A stretch of DNA of 64,000 bases from assembly GCA_039818665.1 (NCBI GenBank), contig JBCBTJ010000001.1:1-64000 (forward strand), in the 5' to 3' direction. Origin of the DNA: JBCBTJ01 sp039818665 (GTDB lineage Bacteria > Pseudomonadota > Alphaproteobacteria > Caulobacterales > Hyphomonadaceae). Each line of letters opens with the position of its first letter. Position 1 is the stretch's first letter. A program made the translations under genes and the position numbers. Under the pieces are notes generated by a model. It was not told the origin of the DNA and did not search any database. It worked only from the letters and a program-made list of their open reading frames with translations. Shown here one piece after another: positions 50,408 to 59,462 of the stretch.

Positions 50408-51187
50408 TTGACCGCCATCCGCCTGGACACCGCCCCGCCGCTGGCGGAGATCGTGCTGAACAAACCAGACAAGCGCAACGCGCTGTCGGTGGACATGTGG
50501 GCGGCGATCCCTGGGTTGGTCGCCGAGGCAGAGGCCGATCCGAAGGTCAAAGTCCTCCTGGTCCATGGCGGCGAGGCCGGCGCCTTCGCGGCGGGCGCGG
50601 ATATTTCGGAGTTTGAGACGATCTACGCGACGGCGGAGTCGGCGGCCGCCTCTGGCGACACGATCGCAAGAGCGCTCGACGCCGTGGAGGCGTGCTCAAA
50701 ACCTGTGATCGCCGCAATCGAAGGCGCCTGCGTCGGCGGCGGCGTCTCCCTCGCCATGGTGGCCGATGTGCGCGTCGCCTCGGAAGCCTCGAAATTCGGC
50801 GTCACGCCCGGCAAGCTGGGCCTTGTCTATCCAGCCGGCGACACGCGGCGCCTGCTTGCGGCCATCGGCGCCGGGGCGACGAAAGACATCCTTTTCACCG
50901 GCCGCATCTTCCAAGCCGACGAAGCGCTGCGCATCGGCCTCATCGATCGGCTCGCGCCTCAAGGCGGGGCGCTCGACGCCGCCCGCGCCTTCGCCAGCGA
51001 GATCGCCGCCATCTCCCAATGGTCGGTCCGGGCGACCAAACGCATGATCCAAGGCCTTCAAGCCGATTGGACCGATAAGAACCCCGAGGCGCGCGCGCTG
51101 TTCCTCGAAGGCTTCCAAAACGAAGACTTCCAAGAAGGCTACCGCGCCTTTCTGGACAAACGCCCGGCGAAGTTCACTTTCAAATAA
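50408..51187 (+). CDS. Enoyl-CoA hydratase/isomerase
   Basis: A 259-residue crotonase-fold protein. It starts at TTG and has ILNKPDKRNALSVDMW-like opening, the oxyanion loop GAFAAGADISEFE, and ACVGGGVSLAMVADVRVASE with LVYPAGDTRRL. The conserved acid of typical hydratases is not obvious, so it may act as isomerase or lyase. It is the last gene of the operon from 46722. Its 3' end overlaps the convergent amidase end by 8 bp. The shared end marks the border between the two proposed regulons. Confidence 0.88.
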   Translation: MTAIRLDTAPPLAEIVLNKPDKRNALSVDMWAAIPGLVAEAEADPKVKVLLVHGGEAGAFAAGADISEFETIYATAESAAASGDTIARALDAVEACSKPVIAAIEGACVGGGVSLAMVADVRVASEASKFGVTPGKLGLVYPAGDTRRLLAAIGAGATKDILFTGRIFQADEALRIGLIDRLAPQGGALDAARAFASEIAAISQWSVRATKRMIQGLQADWTDKNPEARALFLEGFQNEDFQEGYRAFLDKRPAKFTFK

Positions 51188-52529
51188 AGCCGGGCGGCAA
51201 CGGCGCCCGCCCGAGCACGGCTTCGATGGCGGCGGCCGCCGCCAGTGTCGCGGCGTCCTCACCGCGCGGCCCGATCACCTGGAGCGAGAGCGGCAAGCCG
51301 TCGGCGCTTTGGCCCGCATACACCGCCGTCGCCGGAAGCCCCGCAAAGTCCGCCCAGGCCGTAAAGTCGGCCTGGTTCGCCGGCGCGTCCTGTTCAAACG
51401 AGAACGCCGTCTGAGGCGCGGTCGGCGCGACCACGAAGTCGACCGTCTCAAACAGCGCGCGGGCTGCATCAGCAAGCGCGGGCACGCGCGCATAGGCTGC
51501 GTCCTTCTCCGCCTGCGGACGCGCGGCGCCCCACGCCATCAGCTTACGGAAGAGCGGGGTGAAGCCCTCCGGATCGACTGCGAGGCGTTCGGCGTGGATC
51601 TCTGCGGCCTCGACCTCGGAGATGAGGAGCCCCGCGCGCCGGTCACGGCCATATCGATAATCCGGCGGCTCAGCGGGCGTCAGCGACGCGCCTGTTTTAG
51701 ACAGTTTCTCGCACGCCGCATCGAACCCAGACGCCACCGCTGGTTCAAGTTCAATCTCGCCCGCGCCGGTCCAAACCCCGATCCGCAAGCCTGGCAAATC
51801 CGCAGGCCCAGCCGGGATCGCCGCGCCGCTCATCGCCTCCAACAGCGGCGGCAAGTCCGCCGCCTGCCGTCCGTGCGGGCCGACATGATCGAGCGTCGGC
51901 GAGAGGGCGAGCACGCCCTCGATCGAAACAAGCCCCGTTGCCGGCTTGTGCCCGACGCAGCCGCAATAGGCCGAGGGAATGCGCACCGAACCCATCGTGT
52001 CCGAACCGAGCGCCGCCGCACACAGACCGGCCGCCACCGCCGCGCCGGACCCGCCCGACGACCCGCCCGGCGTGAAGCCCTCGCGCCAAGGGTTCTGGGT
52101 CCGCCCGAAGGCTTCATTGTCCGTCGTCGCCCCAAGAGCGCCTTCATGCATGTTCAGTATGCCGAGTACTACCGCGCCCGCAGATTTCAGGTTGGCGACG
52201 ACGGGCGCGTCCGCCGTCGCAATCTCATCCCGATACGCCCCGATCCCTGCATGGCGCGGCAAGCCGGCGACGCCGATATTCGCCTTGATCCCGATCGGCG
52301 CGCCGTCGATTGACGACAGAGGCGCGCCGCCAGCCCAGCGCGCCGCGCTCGCGGCGGCCTCTTCCCGCGCCGCCTCCAAGCGCAGATCCAAGAACGCATG
52401 AAGCTTCGGATTGTGCGCTTTGATCCGCGCTGCGTAAGCCTCGAACACAGTCAGCGGCGTTTCCGCGCCACTCTCGAACACGGCCGCAAGGCCGTGGACG
52501 CCCGCCTCGAGGATCGCCGCCTCGCCCAC
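51180..52529 (-). CDS. Amidase signature family protein
   Basis: A 449-residue amidase with the Ser-cisSer-Lys centre: K82 in APIGIKANIGVAG and the GGSSGGSGAAVAAGL loop, followed by GSDTMGSVRIPSAYCG. The usual role is hydrolysis of an amide to acid and ammonia. The start is a GTG at 52529, which overlaps the end of the ligase gene by 79 bp. That overlap is long, so the ligase may have gained extra residues at its end by a read-through change. It is the last gene of the leftward module-B operon, convergent to the hydratase at 50408. Confidence 0.88.
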   Translation of the reverse strand: MGEAAILEAGVHGLAAVFESGAETPLTVFEAYAARIKAHNPKLHAFLDLRLEAAREEAAASAARWAGGAPLSSIDGAPIGIKANIGVAGLPRHAGIGAYRDEIATADAPVVANLKSAGAVVLGILNMHEGALGATTDNEAFGRTQNPWREGFTPGGSSGGSGAAVAAGLCAAALGSDTMGSVRIPSAYCGCVGHKPATGLVSIEGVLALSPTLDHVGPHGRQAADLPPLLEAMSGAAIPAGPADLPGLRIGVWTGAGEIELEPAVASGFDAACEKLSKTGASLTPAEPPDYRYGRDRRAGLLISEVEAAEIHAERLAVDPEGFTPLFRKLMAWGAARPQAEKDAAYARVPALADAARALFETVDFVVAPTAPQTAFSFEQDAPANQADFTAWADFAGLPATAVYAGQSADGLPLSLQVIGPRGEDAATLAAAAAIEAVLGRAPLPPGFI

Positions 52530-53923
52530 AAGAACCGCTCGTCAATCAAACGGATCGGCTTCTGGCGCACCTCAGTCTGCGTCAACGGCGCGAGCTCTCC
52601 CGGCGCGGCGAGTTCAACGCTGATATCGATGCCGATCTTCTGCTTGAGCAGCGCCTTGAAACGTTCGGCAACTTTCTCCGTACGCGCGCCCTTCACCTCG
52701 GCATGCACGATCAGATCGTCGCGTCCGGTGGAGTCGCGCACGACTTTGCAAATGAACTCGCCGGCGAACGCGGGTGCCTCTTCGAGCAGCGGCCCCATGG
52801 CTTGCGGGAACACATTGATGCCGCGGATCTTCACCATATTGTCCGACCGGCCGAGGAACCCCTCGATCCGCCGAAAATTCAATCCGAGGGCGGAGCTATC
52901 GGTCTTGACCTTGGTTACGTCATGCGTGTTGAAGCGGATAATGGGATAGATGTCATCCTTGTAGAGACAAGTGCAGACCATGTCGCCCTCGCCGCCGTCG
53001 GCGACCGGCGCGCCGCTTTCAATGTCGCAGACCTCCAAGAACTGGGCGTCTTCCATAATATACAGCCCGTCGCGGTCCGGCCCTTCGCCGGCGATGCAGC
53101 CCGTATCGCCGACGCCGTACCAATCGAAACAGTCCGCCCCGCCCCAGGCCTCCGACAGGCTCTCCTTGTCTTCGCGGCCGAGATGGCCGGAGATCATACG
53201 GATCTTGAGGTCCTTGACCGGATCGATCCCTTGTTCCGCGGCCACCATGGCGAGCTTCTTGATATAGTCCGCAAAGCCGACAATCGCCGTCGCGCCGAAA
53301 TCGCGCATCAGCTCCACCTGGCGGGCTGACCGCGTCTCCACGCCCGTGCCGGCCGACATGAAGATCGCACTCGTCCAGTGGATTACAGCCTCGCGCACAT
53401 AATGGCCGCCATTGATCATACCATGTCCGTAGACCGAGTGGACGACATCATCGGGCCTCAGCCCCTGAAAGCGGTAGAGCCGGCCAAGCAATAGGTTCTG
53501 CGCCTCGCGCGATTTCGCCCCGAAGAGCAGCACTTGCGGCGTGCCCGTGGTGCCTGACGTGGTGTGCATGATGACCGGCGGCCGCGCATCCTCCGCATAC
53601 CCCTCAAACCCGCCAAAGTCGCCGAATGGCGGCTGGCGCGCGATCGAGTCCATAATGTCCTGCTTGTCGAAGACCGGCAGCTGCGGCAGCGTTTCGAGGC
53701 CTTTGATGTCGCCCGGCTCGACGCCCGCCTCGCCCCAGAGCTTTTGATAGAAAGGCGTTTTCCAGGCCCGGTCCACGCAACGCGCGAACAGTCGTTCTTG
53801 ATGGGCGCTCAACTCGTCCCGGCTCTTCTTGGCGAAGGCGACGAAGCCTTCGCCGACGGGATGGTCGGCCTGCAGGGCGTCCCAATCCACCGCGTTGAAA
53901 TAAGTGCTATGTCCGTCGCTCAT
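52451..53923 (-). CDS. Phenylacetate-CoA-ligase-like AMP-forming enzyme
   Basis: A 490-residue adenylate-forming enzyme. It has the AMP-binding loop VIMHTTSGTTGTPQVLLFG, a DWYGVGDTGC segment like the ANL Y-G-x-T/S core, and LGRSDNMVKIRGINVFPQAM before the C-terminal domain. This is the PaaK type, which makes aryl- or acyl-CoA with ATP. The final 28 residues are rich in arginine and overlap the amidase gene, so they may not be part of the conserved fold. Substrate unknown. It stands 3 bp after the first PrpD-like gene. Confidence 0.85.
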   Translation of the reverse strand: MSDGHSTYFNAVDWDALQADHPVGEGFVAFAKKSRDELSAHQERLFARCVDRAWKTPFYQKLWGEAGVEPGDIKGLETLPQLPVFDKQDIMDSIARQPPFGDFGGFEGYAEDARPPVIMHTTSGTTGTPQVLLFGAKSREAQNLLLGRLYRFQGLRPDDVVHSVYGHGMINGGHYVREAVIHWTSAIFMSAGTGVETRSARQVELMRDFGATAIVGFADYIKKLAMVAAEQGIDPVKDLKIRMISGHLGREDKESLSEAWGGADCFDWYGVGDTGCIAGEGPDRDGLYIMEDAQFLEVCDIESGAPVADGGEGDMVCTCLYKDDIYPIIRFNTHDVTKVKTDSSALGLNFRRIEGFLGRSDNMVKIRGINVFPQAMGPLLEEAPAFAGEFICKVVRDSTGRDDLIVHAEVKGARTEKVAERFKALLKQKIGIDISVELAAPGELAPLTQTEVRQKPIRLIDERFLWARRRSSRRASTALRPCSRVARKRR

Positions 53924-53926
53924 GGG

Positions 53927-55291
53927 TCAGGCCTCCCCTCCGGCCGCGAGGCGCGACAAGCGGGCCGCGTCTTCGAGTGTTTCGAGATGATCGACCGCCT
54001 CGATCAATGCTTCGCAGAGATCCGCGCGCGGCGCGCCGAAGCCGAACGCGACGCAAGCGCGAAACTTCTCTAAATGCATCTCGCGCGTCATAGGGTCGGC
54101 GGGCGACCCGTAAAGCGCGTCGATCCGCGCCTCGACAACCTCTCCAGACGTCAGCGTGGCGGATGCAGTCTGGGGCGCGAAGGCGGCGGGATCCGGATGG
54201 CCCGAATCGACGACTTTGATCTTGGGCCCGAGCGCATGGACGTCTTGCTCGCGCAAAGCGGCCTCGCTGAAATCCTCCAAGCCCACTTGGCCTCGCAGCA
54301 GCGCCACCGCACCGGAATACTGAAAGCAAAGCCGTGCGAAATTGGCGGTCATGTCCGGCGCGATGGGCCGCCCGACCAGGCGCTGGATCAGAGGCGGCGC
54401 GGTCAGCGTCACCGCTTTGACGTCCTTGGCCAGCACGCCCTGCTCGCGCAACTTCCGCATCAAGACGATCCCGCCCTGCGCCGCGCGCCCAGTGGGAAAC
54501 GGCTTGTGGCTCACCTCAGTGACGCGCCAGACGCGGCCGAGACTTTCCAGGACGGACGCGAGATCGTACCCGTCTTCGAACAGCGGAAAGTACCCGTACG
54601 GACCTTCAAGGCTGTCTTGGGCCCCTTCCAGGCCCGCCGCGGCGAGATCGCACGCCATATGCGCAGCGCGCGCAGCGTTGGCGATCTGCACCGGCAGAGC
54701 CGGCTTGCCCTCGGCATGCGCCTGCATCGTGCCGGCGCAAAAGGCGAGCGCATAGCCAAGCGCGTTTCGGGCCCCAGCATGGTCGAAGCCGCGCAACCGA
54801 GCGATCCCGAGCGTCGCCCCGAATATCCCCGCCGTCGCCGGTCGGAAAAATTTCAGCGGCGTGGTGGCCGCGACGCCCAGCCCCGCGGCGACATCGACCG
54901 ACACCGCCAAAGCGATCGCCAGGTCCTTCCCGGTGACGCCGCCGCGCCCGTCGCATTCGGCCATCAAAGCCGCGAGGATCGTCGCAAGCGGATGGACCAC
55001 CGCCGGTTCGTGGACGCAGTCATATTCCTGGCAGTGAATCTGAAACGCATTGACGAACGCGGCGTTCGCAGGCGTCGTAACCCCGCCGCCGCCCCAGACA
55101 TGCGCCGGCCCCTCGCCCGCCCAGCCGCCGGCGGCCGCACGAATCTTGTCCGCCAAGGGCGCCCGCGCCCCGGCGATCCCGACGCCGAGCGTGTCGAGCA
55201 GGAATGTCTTCACCGCCGCGATCGCGTCCGGCGGCAGATCCTCATACCGCGCCTCCAGGGCATGTGCGACGAACGCCGCCGCCGCGTTCAT
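53927..55291 (-). CDS. MmgE/PrpD family protein (second of pair)
   Basis: A 454-residue helical protein of the MmgE/PrpD family. It has LLDTLGVGIAGARAPLADKI, FQIHCQEYDCVHEPAVVHPL (the usual D in DC/DD), TAGIFGATLGIARLRG and SHKPFPTGRAAQGG. The family includes 2-methylcitrate dehydratase and cis-aconitate decarboxylase, so a tricarboxylate or branched diacid is the likely substrate. It overlaps the first PrpD-like gene by 4 bp. Two such genes in tandem suggest a heterodimer or two substrates (inference). Confidence 0.87.
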   Translation of the reverse strand: MNAAAAFVAHALEARYEDLPPDAIAAVKTFLLDTLGVGIAGARAPLADKIRAAAGGWAGEGPAHVWGGGGVTTPANAAFVNAFQIHCQEYDCVHEPAVVHPLATILAALMAECDGRGGVTGKDLAIALAVSVDVAAGLGVAATTPLKFFRPATAGIFGATLGIARLRGFDHAGARNALGYALAFCAGTMQAHAEGKPALPVQIANAARAAHMACDLAAAGLEGAQDSLEGPYGYFPLFEDGYDLASVLESLGRVWRVTEVSHKPFPTGRAAQGGIVLMRKLREQGVLAKDVKAVTLTAPPLIQRLVGRPIAPDMTANFARLCFQYSGAVALLRGQVGLEDFSEAALREQDVHALGPKIKVVDSGHPDPAAFAPQTASATLTSGEVVEARIDALYGSPADPMTREMHLEKFRACVAFGFGAPRADLCEALIEAVDHLETLEDAARLSRLAAGGEA

Positions 55292-56607
55292 GACAGCGCC
55301 GCCTTCAGCCGCGCGAGCACGTTCGCAAGTTCGCCGGATTGCGGCAGGGCGAGGATCGCATCGGCGAGCACGTCAGCCTCGCTCGGCCCGACGCCTCCCG
55401 CCGCCATAAGCGTGCGAGCCTTTTCGGCGAGCGCGCCCAAAGAGATCGGATTCTCAGGATCCCCGAGCGCGTCCGGCGCCTCGAAAGTCTCCTCAGCGCC
55501 TTGCCGCCTCAGGGTCAAACCGGCCCCATAGCGCGCCGGATACGCGTCCTCATAGGCTTTGCCAGTTCGTACACGAATTTTCGCGCGCAGCGCGGCGAGC
55601 TCAGGATCAGCGATGGCCTCTGGTTCGAAGTCGGCGAGCGTCGGTTTGCCCCGGATTAACGCGACGGCGACGGAATGCTGCAGCGAGAACTTCGCTTCGA
55701 TCACGCTCTCCGGCGCGGGCTTGTCGCAAAAGGCCAGCGCGTCGGCATAGGTCGCAACCTCCACGGCGTCGACCTCGCCTGCCGCCGCTGGTCCGCCCGC
55801 GGCCAGAGCCGCATCAATCGCCGCATGGGCGTGCCGGCAGGCCGGCCAAGGCTTGAAGCTCACCTGGTGGATCAGCCAGCCCGCGCCATAGTCGGCGAGC
55901 ACGTGCTCAGCGTCCGCGCCAGGGCAAGTCGCGGCGAAGAAGCCCTGCGGCCCCTCCAGGATCGACAAGGGCCCGCGAAACCCGCGCGCGGCGAGCTGCG
56001 CGGCGTCCAGGCCGGCGCGCGCCGCGTGCGAGGTGTGGAGCTGTTTGCCGAGGCTGGCCGGCTCATGCCGGGTTTGCCAAAAGCCCGCGGCCTGGCTCGC
56101 CGCCAAGGCCAGGGCGTGGGCGGTCGCTTCGCGGTCCAGTTCAAGCAGCGACGCGCAAGCGGCCGCCGCGCCGATCGGACCGCACGTCCCCGTACTGTGC
56201 CAGAATTTGTAGTGGCCAGGCCCCGCCGCGCGGCCGAGCCGAATGACAGCCTCATAGCCGCGGACCAGCGCGTCGAGAACGGCGCCGCCCGACGCGCCAG
56301 ACGCCTCCCCCAACGCCAGGGCGGCGGGGACCACGGTCGGGCCGGGGTGAAGGATGGCGCGCTTATCGACATCGTCCATTTCCAGGACATTTCCCAACGC
56401 GCCCCAGGCGAACGCCCTCGCGCTCGGACCTTCGACGCCGTCCGCCAGCGTGATCCGCCCGGCCTCGGACGCCGCGCCGGCCACAGCGCAGCCTCCCCAG
56501 TCCAAAAGATGATGCGAGGCCCTCACGCGATCGTCGGGGGAGACGGGTTGCTCCATTCGCGCAGCCAGGCGTTCAATCACCGTCGGAGACGTCTTTTGTC
56601 CGGACAT
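55288..56607 (-). CDS. MmgE/PrpD family protein (first of pair)
   Basis: A 439-residue protein of the MmgE/PrpD family. It has HHLLDWGGCAVAGAASEAG, LGNVLEMDDVDKRAILHPGP, STGTCGPIGAAAACASLL and SFKPWPACRHAHAAIDA. The start ATG at 56607 lies inside the palindrome TTTGTCCGGACATA, so binding there would cover the translation start region. A longer frame to 56658 crosses the whole operator and is unlikely. It is the first gene of the leftward module-B operon and is divergent from the CoA-transferase family gene at 56673. Confidence 0.85.
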   Translation of the reverse strand: MSGQKTSPTVIERLAARMEQPVSPDDRVRASHHLLDWGGCAVAGAASEAGRITLADGVEGPSARAFAWGALGNVLEMDDVDKRAILHPGPTVVPAALALGEASGASGGAVLDALVRGYEAVIRLGRAAGPGHYKFWHSTGTCGPIGAAAACASLLELDREATAHALALAASQAAGFWQTRHEPASLGKQLHTSHAARAGLDAAQLAARGFRGPLSILEGPQGFFAATCPGADAEHVLADYGAGWLIHQVSFKPWPACRHAHAAIDAALAAGGPAAAGEVDAVEVATYADALAFCDKPAPESVIEAKFSLQHSVAVALIRGKPTLADFEPEAIADPELAALRAKIRVRTGKAYEDAYPARYGAGLTLRRQGAEETFEAPDALGDPENPISLGALAEKARTLMAAGGVGPSEADVLADAILALPQSGELANVLARLKAALS

Positions 56608-56608
56608 A
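56595..56608. promoter_or_regulatory. Palindrome TTTGTCCGGACATA, putative GntR operator
   Basis: The TGTCCGGACA core is a perfect 10-bp palindrome; the flanking bases differ by two from the site at 9299. It lies between divergent module-B operons and overlaps the leftward start codon at 56607. The GntR/UTRA gene at 57935 is in the rightward operon, so autoregulation is likely. Confidence 0.6.
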
Positions 56609-56672
56609 TTTGCGATGTAACATGAAGCGGTCGCCGGCCGGAAGCCGGCGGAGGCCATAAGGAGCCGGGTTT

Positions 56673-57938
56673 TTGAAGCTGTCCAGCGTCGAAGACGCCC
56701 TCGCCGCGCTGCGCGATCGGTTCCCGGGCCCCGCGCGGGTCTATGTGGCCGGTTGCTCCGGCGAGCCGCTGGCCGTGGCCGACGCCGTTCGCGCGAGCCC
56801 GGACCTCGCGGGCGATCTCACCTTTCTCGGCGTCTGGATCCCCGGCGTGAACCGCACCGACTGGGCCGGCCTGCATCAGAGCGCGCGAGCCGAGAGCATC
56901 TTTGTCTCGCCCGATCTGCGCTCCTCCTTCGAAACGGGGCGCACGGCCTTTCGTCCCCTCGCCTACACGCAGGCTTGGCCATGGCTCCGAACAACACCCC
57001 TCGACGCCGCCTTCATCATGACGACAACGCCGGATGCGGAAGGCAAAGTCAGCCTCGGCGTCTCGGCGGACTTCGCCGGCGCGATCTTCCCGCGATCGGA
57101 CGTATTCAAGATCGCCCTCGTCAATCGCGCCATGCCGCGCCCCAAAGACAGTCCGACCTGGGCGCTCGGCTCGTTCGACGGTTTTGTCGAAGGCGATTGG
57201 CCGCTCCTCAGCACGCCCTCAGTCGATCTCGCGCCCGCCTTCGGACTACTCGCCGCAAACATCGCGGGTCTGATCGAGGCCGGCGACACGCTGCAATTCG
57301 GCCTCGGCAACGTTCAGCAAGCCACCCTGCGGGCGCTGACCGATCATCGCGGCCTCAAAATCCACTCCGGCATGGTGTCCGATCCGGTGTTGGAGCTGCT
57401 CGACGCGGGCGCCGTCGTCGACGCGCCCGGCGCGGTGACCACCGGCGTCGCCATCGGCACGGCGCCGCTCTACGCCCGCGCGGCCGAGGATCCGCGTTTC
57501 TCCTTCCGTCCCGTCTCCTACACCCACGCCTTGGCGAACCTCGCCTCGATCCCCGCCTTCAAAGCCGTAAACTCCGTCATCGAAGTGGATCTCTTCGGCC
57601 AGGCCAACGCCGAGTTCCTGAACGGGCGCCAAATCTCGGGCGCTGGCGGCTTGGTCGACTTTCTCCGCGGCGGCCAGGCCGCGACCGGCGGGCTCGGCGT
57701 CGCGGCGCTGGTCTCCACCGCGAAGCGCGGCGAGGTCAGCCGCATCGTCCCCCGCCTGCCCGCCGACGCGACCACGATCTCACGCGCCGACATGGACGTG
57801 GTCGCGACCGAACACGGCGTCGCCGAGCTGCGCGGCCGCTCCGTCGACGAGCGCGCTGAGGCCCTGATCGCGATCGCGGCGCCGGATCATCGCGACCGGC
57901 TCTCCAACGCCTGGGACGAGATGCGGAGGGCGATGTGA
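56673..57938 (+). CDS. Acetyl-CoA hydrolase/transferase family enzyme
   Basis: A 421-residue protein of the family I CoA-transferase type (4-hydroxybutyrate CoA-transferase-like). It has an N-terminal part with ARVYVAGCSGEP, then LQFGLGNVQQATLRAL, KIHSGMVSDPVLELLDAG and VNSVIEVDLFGQANAE, which should hold the catalytic glutamate. It starts at TTG, with AAGGAG 8 bp upstream. Its stop overlaps the GTG start of the GntR gene. It would move CoA between acyl and acetyl groups or hydrolyse acyl-CoA; the substrate is unknown. Confidence 0.85.
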   Translation: MKLSSVEDALAALRDRFPGPARVYVAGCSGEPLAVADAVRASPDLAGDLTFLGVWIPGVNRTDWAGLHQSARAESIFVSPDLRSSFETGRTAFRPLAYTQAWPWLRTTPLDAAFIMTTTPDAEGKVSLGVSADFAGAIFPRSDVFKIALVNRAMPRPKDSPTWALGSFDGFVEGDWPLLSTPSVDLAPAFGLLAANIAGLIEAGDTLQFGLGNVQQATLRALTDHRGLKIHSGMVSDPVLELLDAGAVVDAPGAVTTGVAIGTAPLYARAAEDPRFSFRPVSYTHALANLASIPAFKAVNSVIEVDLFGQANAEFLNGRQISGAGGLVDFLRGGQAATGGLGVAALVSTAKRGEVSRIVPRLPADATTISRADMDVVATEHGVAELRGRSVDERAEALIAIAAPDHRDRLSNAWDEMRRAM

Positions 57939-58639
57939 CGGGCCAGCCAAGATACCGGGAACTCGCCGCGGGGTTCCGCGAGCAGATCGAGCGTGGACGC
58001 CTCAAGCCCGGCGACCAACTCCCCACCGAGCATGAAATCTGCGCCGCCGAAAACGTCTCGCGCCACACCGCGCGCGAAGCGCTGCGGCTGTTGGTCGAGG
58101 CTGGTCTGATCCAGCGCCGCCGGGGCTCCGGCACCGTGGTCGCCGACACGCCCGCGCCGACCTTCGCGCAATCCATCACCAATTTCGAAACCATAATGCA
58201 ATATGCGCGCGACGCCGCCTTCCTGCCCGACGTGCGCGAAGCCGCCTCCCAAGACCTCCTCGAGGCGTTCGGGCTGACGGGCGAGTATGTGCGCTTCGAA
58301 GGCTTGCGTCAGCCCGCCGACGGCGCGCCCATCGCCGCGACCCAAATCTTTGTTTTGGCGGACATCGCACCTGACTTGGGAACCGTACGCGATCTCGACG
58401 GCTCCATTTCCGAGTGGCTGGAGGCGAACCAAAACCGCGTGATCGCCCGGGTGACGCAGCGGATCGAAGCGGTCGCCCTGGAATCGGCCGCAGCCGGCAA
58501 GCTCTCCGCCGAGCCCGGTTCGCCCGCCCTGCGGACGCTGCGACGCTACCGAGACGCCGAGGACCGCATTCTCATCTTGTCGGAAAGCCTGCACCCCGCG
58601 GCGCGCTTCGCCTTCGAAATGCGCCTCGATCGGCGCTAG
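57935..58639 (+). CDS. GntR-family transcriptional regulator (UTRA domain)
   Basis: A 234-residue regulator. The winged helix has PRYRELAAGFREQIERGRLKP, LPTEHEICAAENVSRHTARE and LIQRRRGSGTVV. A UTRA domain follows, with YVRFEGLRQPADGAP and the C-terminal HPAARFAFEMRLD. It begins at a GTG overlapping the CoA-transferase stop (4 bp). It is the likely binder of the TGTCCGGACA sites at 9299 and 56595, being the nearest regulator and in the operon headed by one of them (inference). Its stop overlaps the convergent gene by 4 bp. Confidence 0.9.
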   Translation: MTGQPRYRELAAGFREQIERGRLKPGDQLPTEHEICAAENVSRHTAREALRLLVEAGLIQRRRGSGTVVADTPAPTFAQSITNFETIMQYARDAAFLPDVREAASQDLLEAFGLTGEYVRFEGLRQPADGAPIAATQIFVLADIAPDLGTVRDLDGSISEWLEANQNRVIARVTQRIEAVALESAAAGKLSAEPGSPALRTLRRYRDAEDRILILSESLHPAARFAFEMRLDRR

Positions 58640-59394
58640 TAAAGCGCCGCCGCCGCGTCCTTCAGCGCCGCCATCGCGAGCCGCCAGGGGTGGCCTCCGA
58701 AGCTGACGCGCGCCACGCCGGCCGCGGCGAGATCCGCGATCGCCGGGCCCTTGCCGCCCGCCATGACATTCACCGGCAACGACGCGCCCTCGCAAACACG
58801 CGCGATCAGATCGAGGTCCCGCAGCCCCGGGACGAACAAGCTGTCGCCTCCGGCCTCGGCATAGGCCGCGCCGCGCTCCAGCGCCGCCTCGACCAAGCCC
58901 GCATGCTGGTCAGGCGTGGACTGCAGAAACACGTCCGTCCTAGCATTGATCCAAGCGCCGACGCCGTCCGGGCTCCGCGCCGCAGCCAGCGCGCGAAGGC
59001 GATCGGCCTGCGCCTCCACCGGCCGCAGGTCCGGCGCGTCCAACAACCGATCCTCAATGTTCACACCGATCACGCCGACCTCCAGCAGCCGCAATAGGCT
59101 CGCCCCGCAAGCCTCCGGCGACGCGCCATAACCAGTCTCAAAATCAACGGTGACGGGCAGATCGACCGCGGCGACGATGCGAGCGGCGTTGTCGACCACG
59201 ATATCAAGCGGCGCGTCCTCGCCATCTTCAAAACCCTGCGCGCCCGCCACGGAATAGGACCCGGTCGCAATCGCCTTGGCGCCCGCCTCCGCGACGATCC
59301 TCGCCGAGCCCGCATCCCAGGCGTTGAACAAAACCACAGGCGCGCCAGGCGCATGCAGCGCCGCGAAGGCGGCGTGTTTTTCAGCTTGGATCAT
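58636..59394 (-). CDS. Isocitrate lyase/PEP mutase superfamily protein
   Basis: A 252-residue TIM-barrel protein. It has HAPGAPVVLFNAWDAGSARI, IATGSYSVAGAQGFEDGE, VTVDFETGYGAS, GVNIEDRL, and INARTDVFL. This is the PEP-mutase/2-methylisocitrate-lyase/oxaloacetate-decarboxylase branch. The family also includes 2,3-dimethylmalate lyase, which fits a catabolic role here, but the exact member is not identifiable. The long frame to 59640 is a shadow; the ATG at 59394 is preferred. It converges on the GntR gene. It may be the far end of module B or independent. Confidence 0.82.
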   Translation of the reverse strand: MIQAEKHAAFAALHAPGAPVVLFNAWDAGSARIVAEAGAKAIATGSYSVAGAQGFEDGEDAPLDIVVDNAARIVAAVDLPVTVDFETGYGASPEACGASLLRLLEVGVIGVNIEDRLLDAPDLRPVEAQADRLRALAAARSPDGVGAWINARTDVFLQSTPDQHAGLVEAALERGAAYAEAGGDSLFVPGLRDLDLIARVCEGASLPVNVMAGGKGPAIADLAAAGVARVSFGGHPWRLAMAALKDAAAALY

Positions 59395-59462
59395 GATCGG
59401 GCTCCTGTGTCGCGGCGACTGAGCCACGCTCGCGACCTCAGCGCCACCCGAATCTTGCGCGT

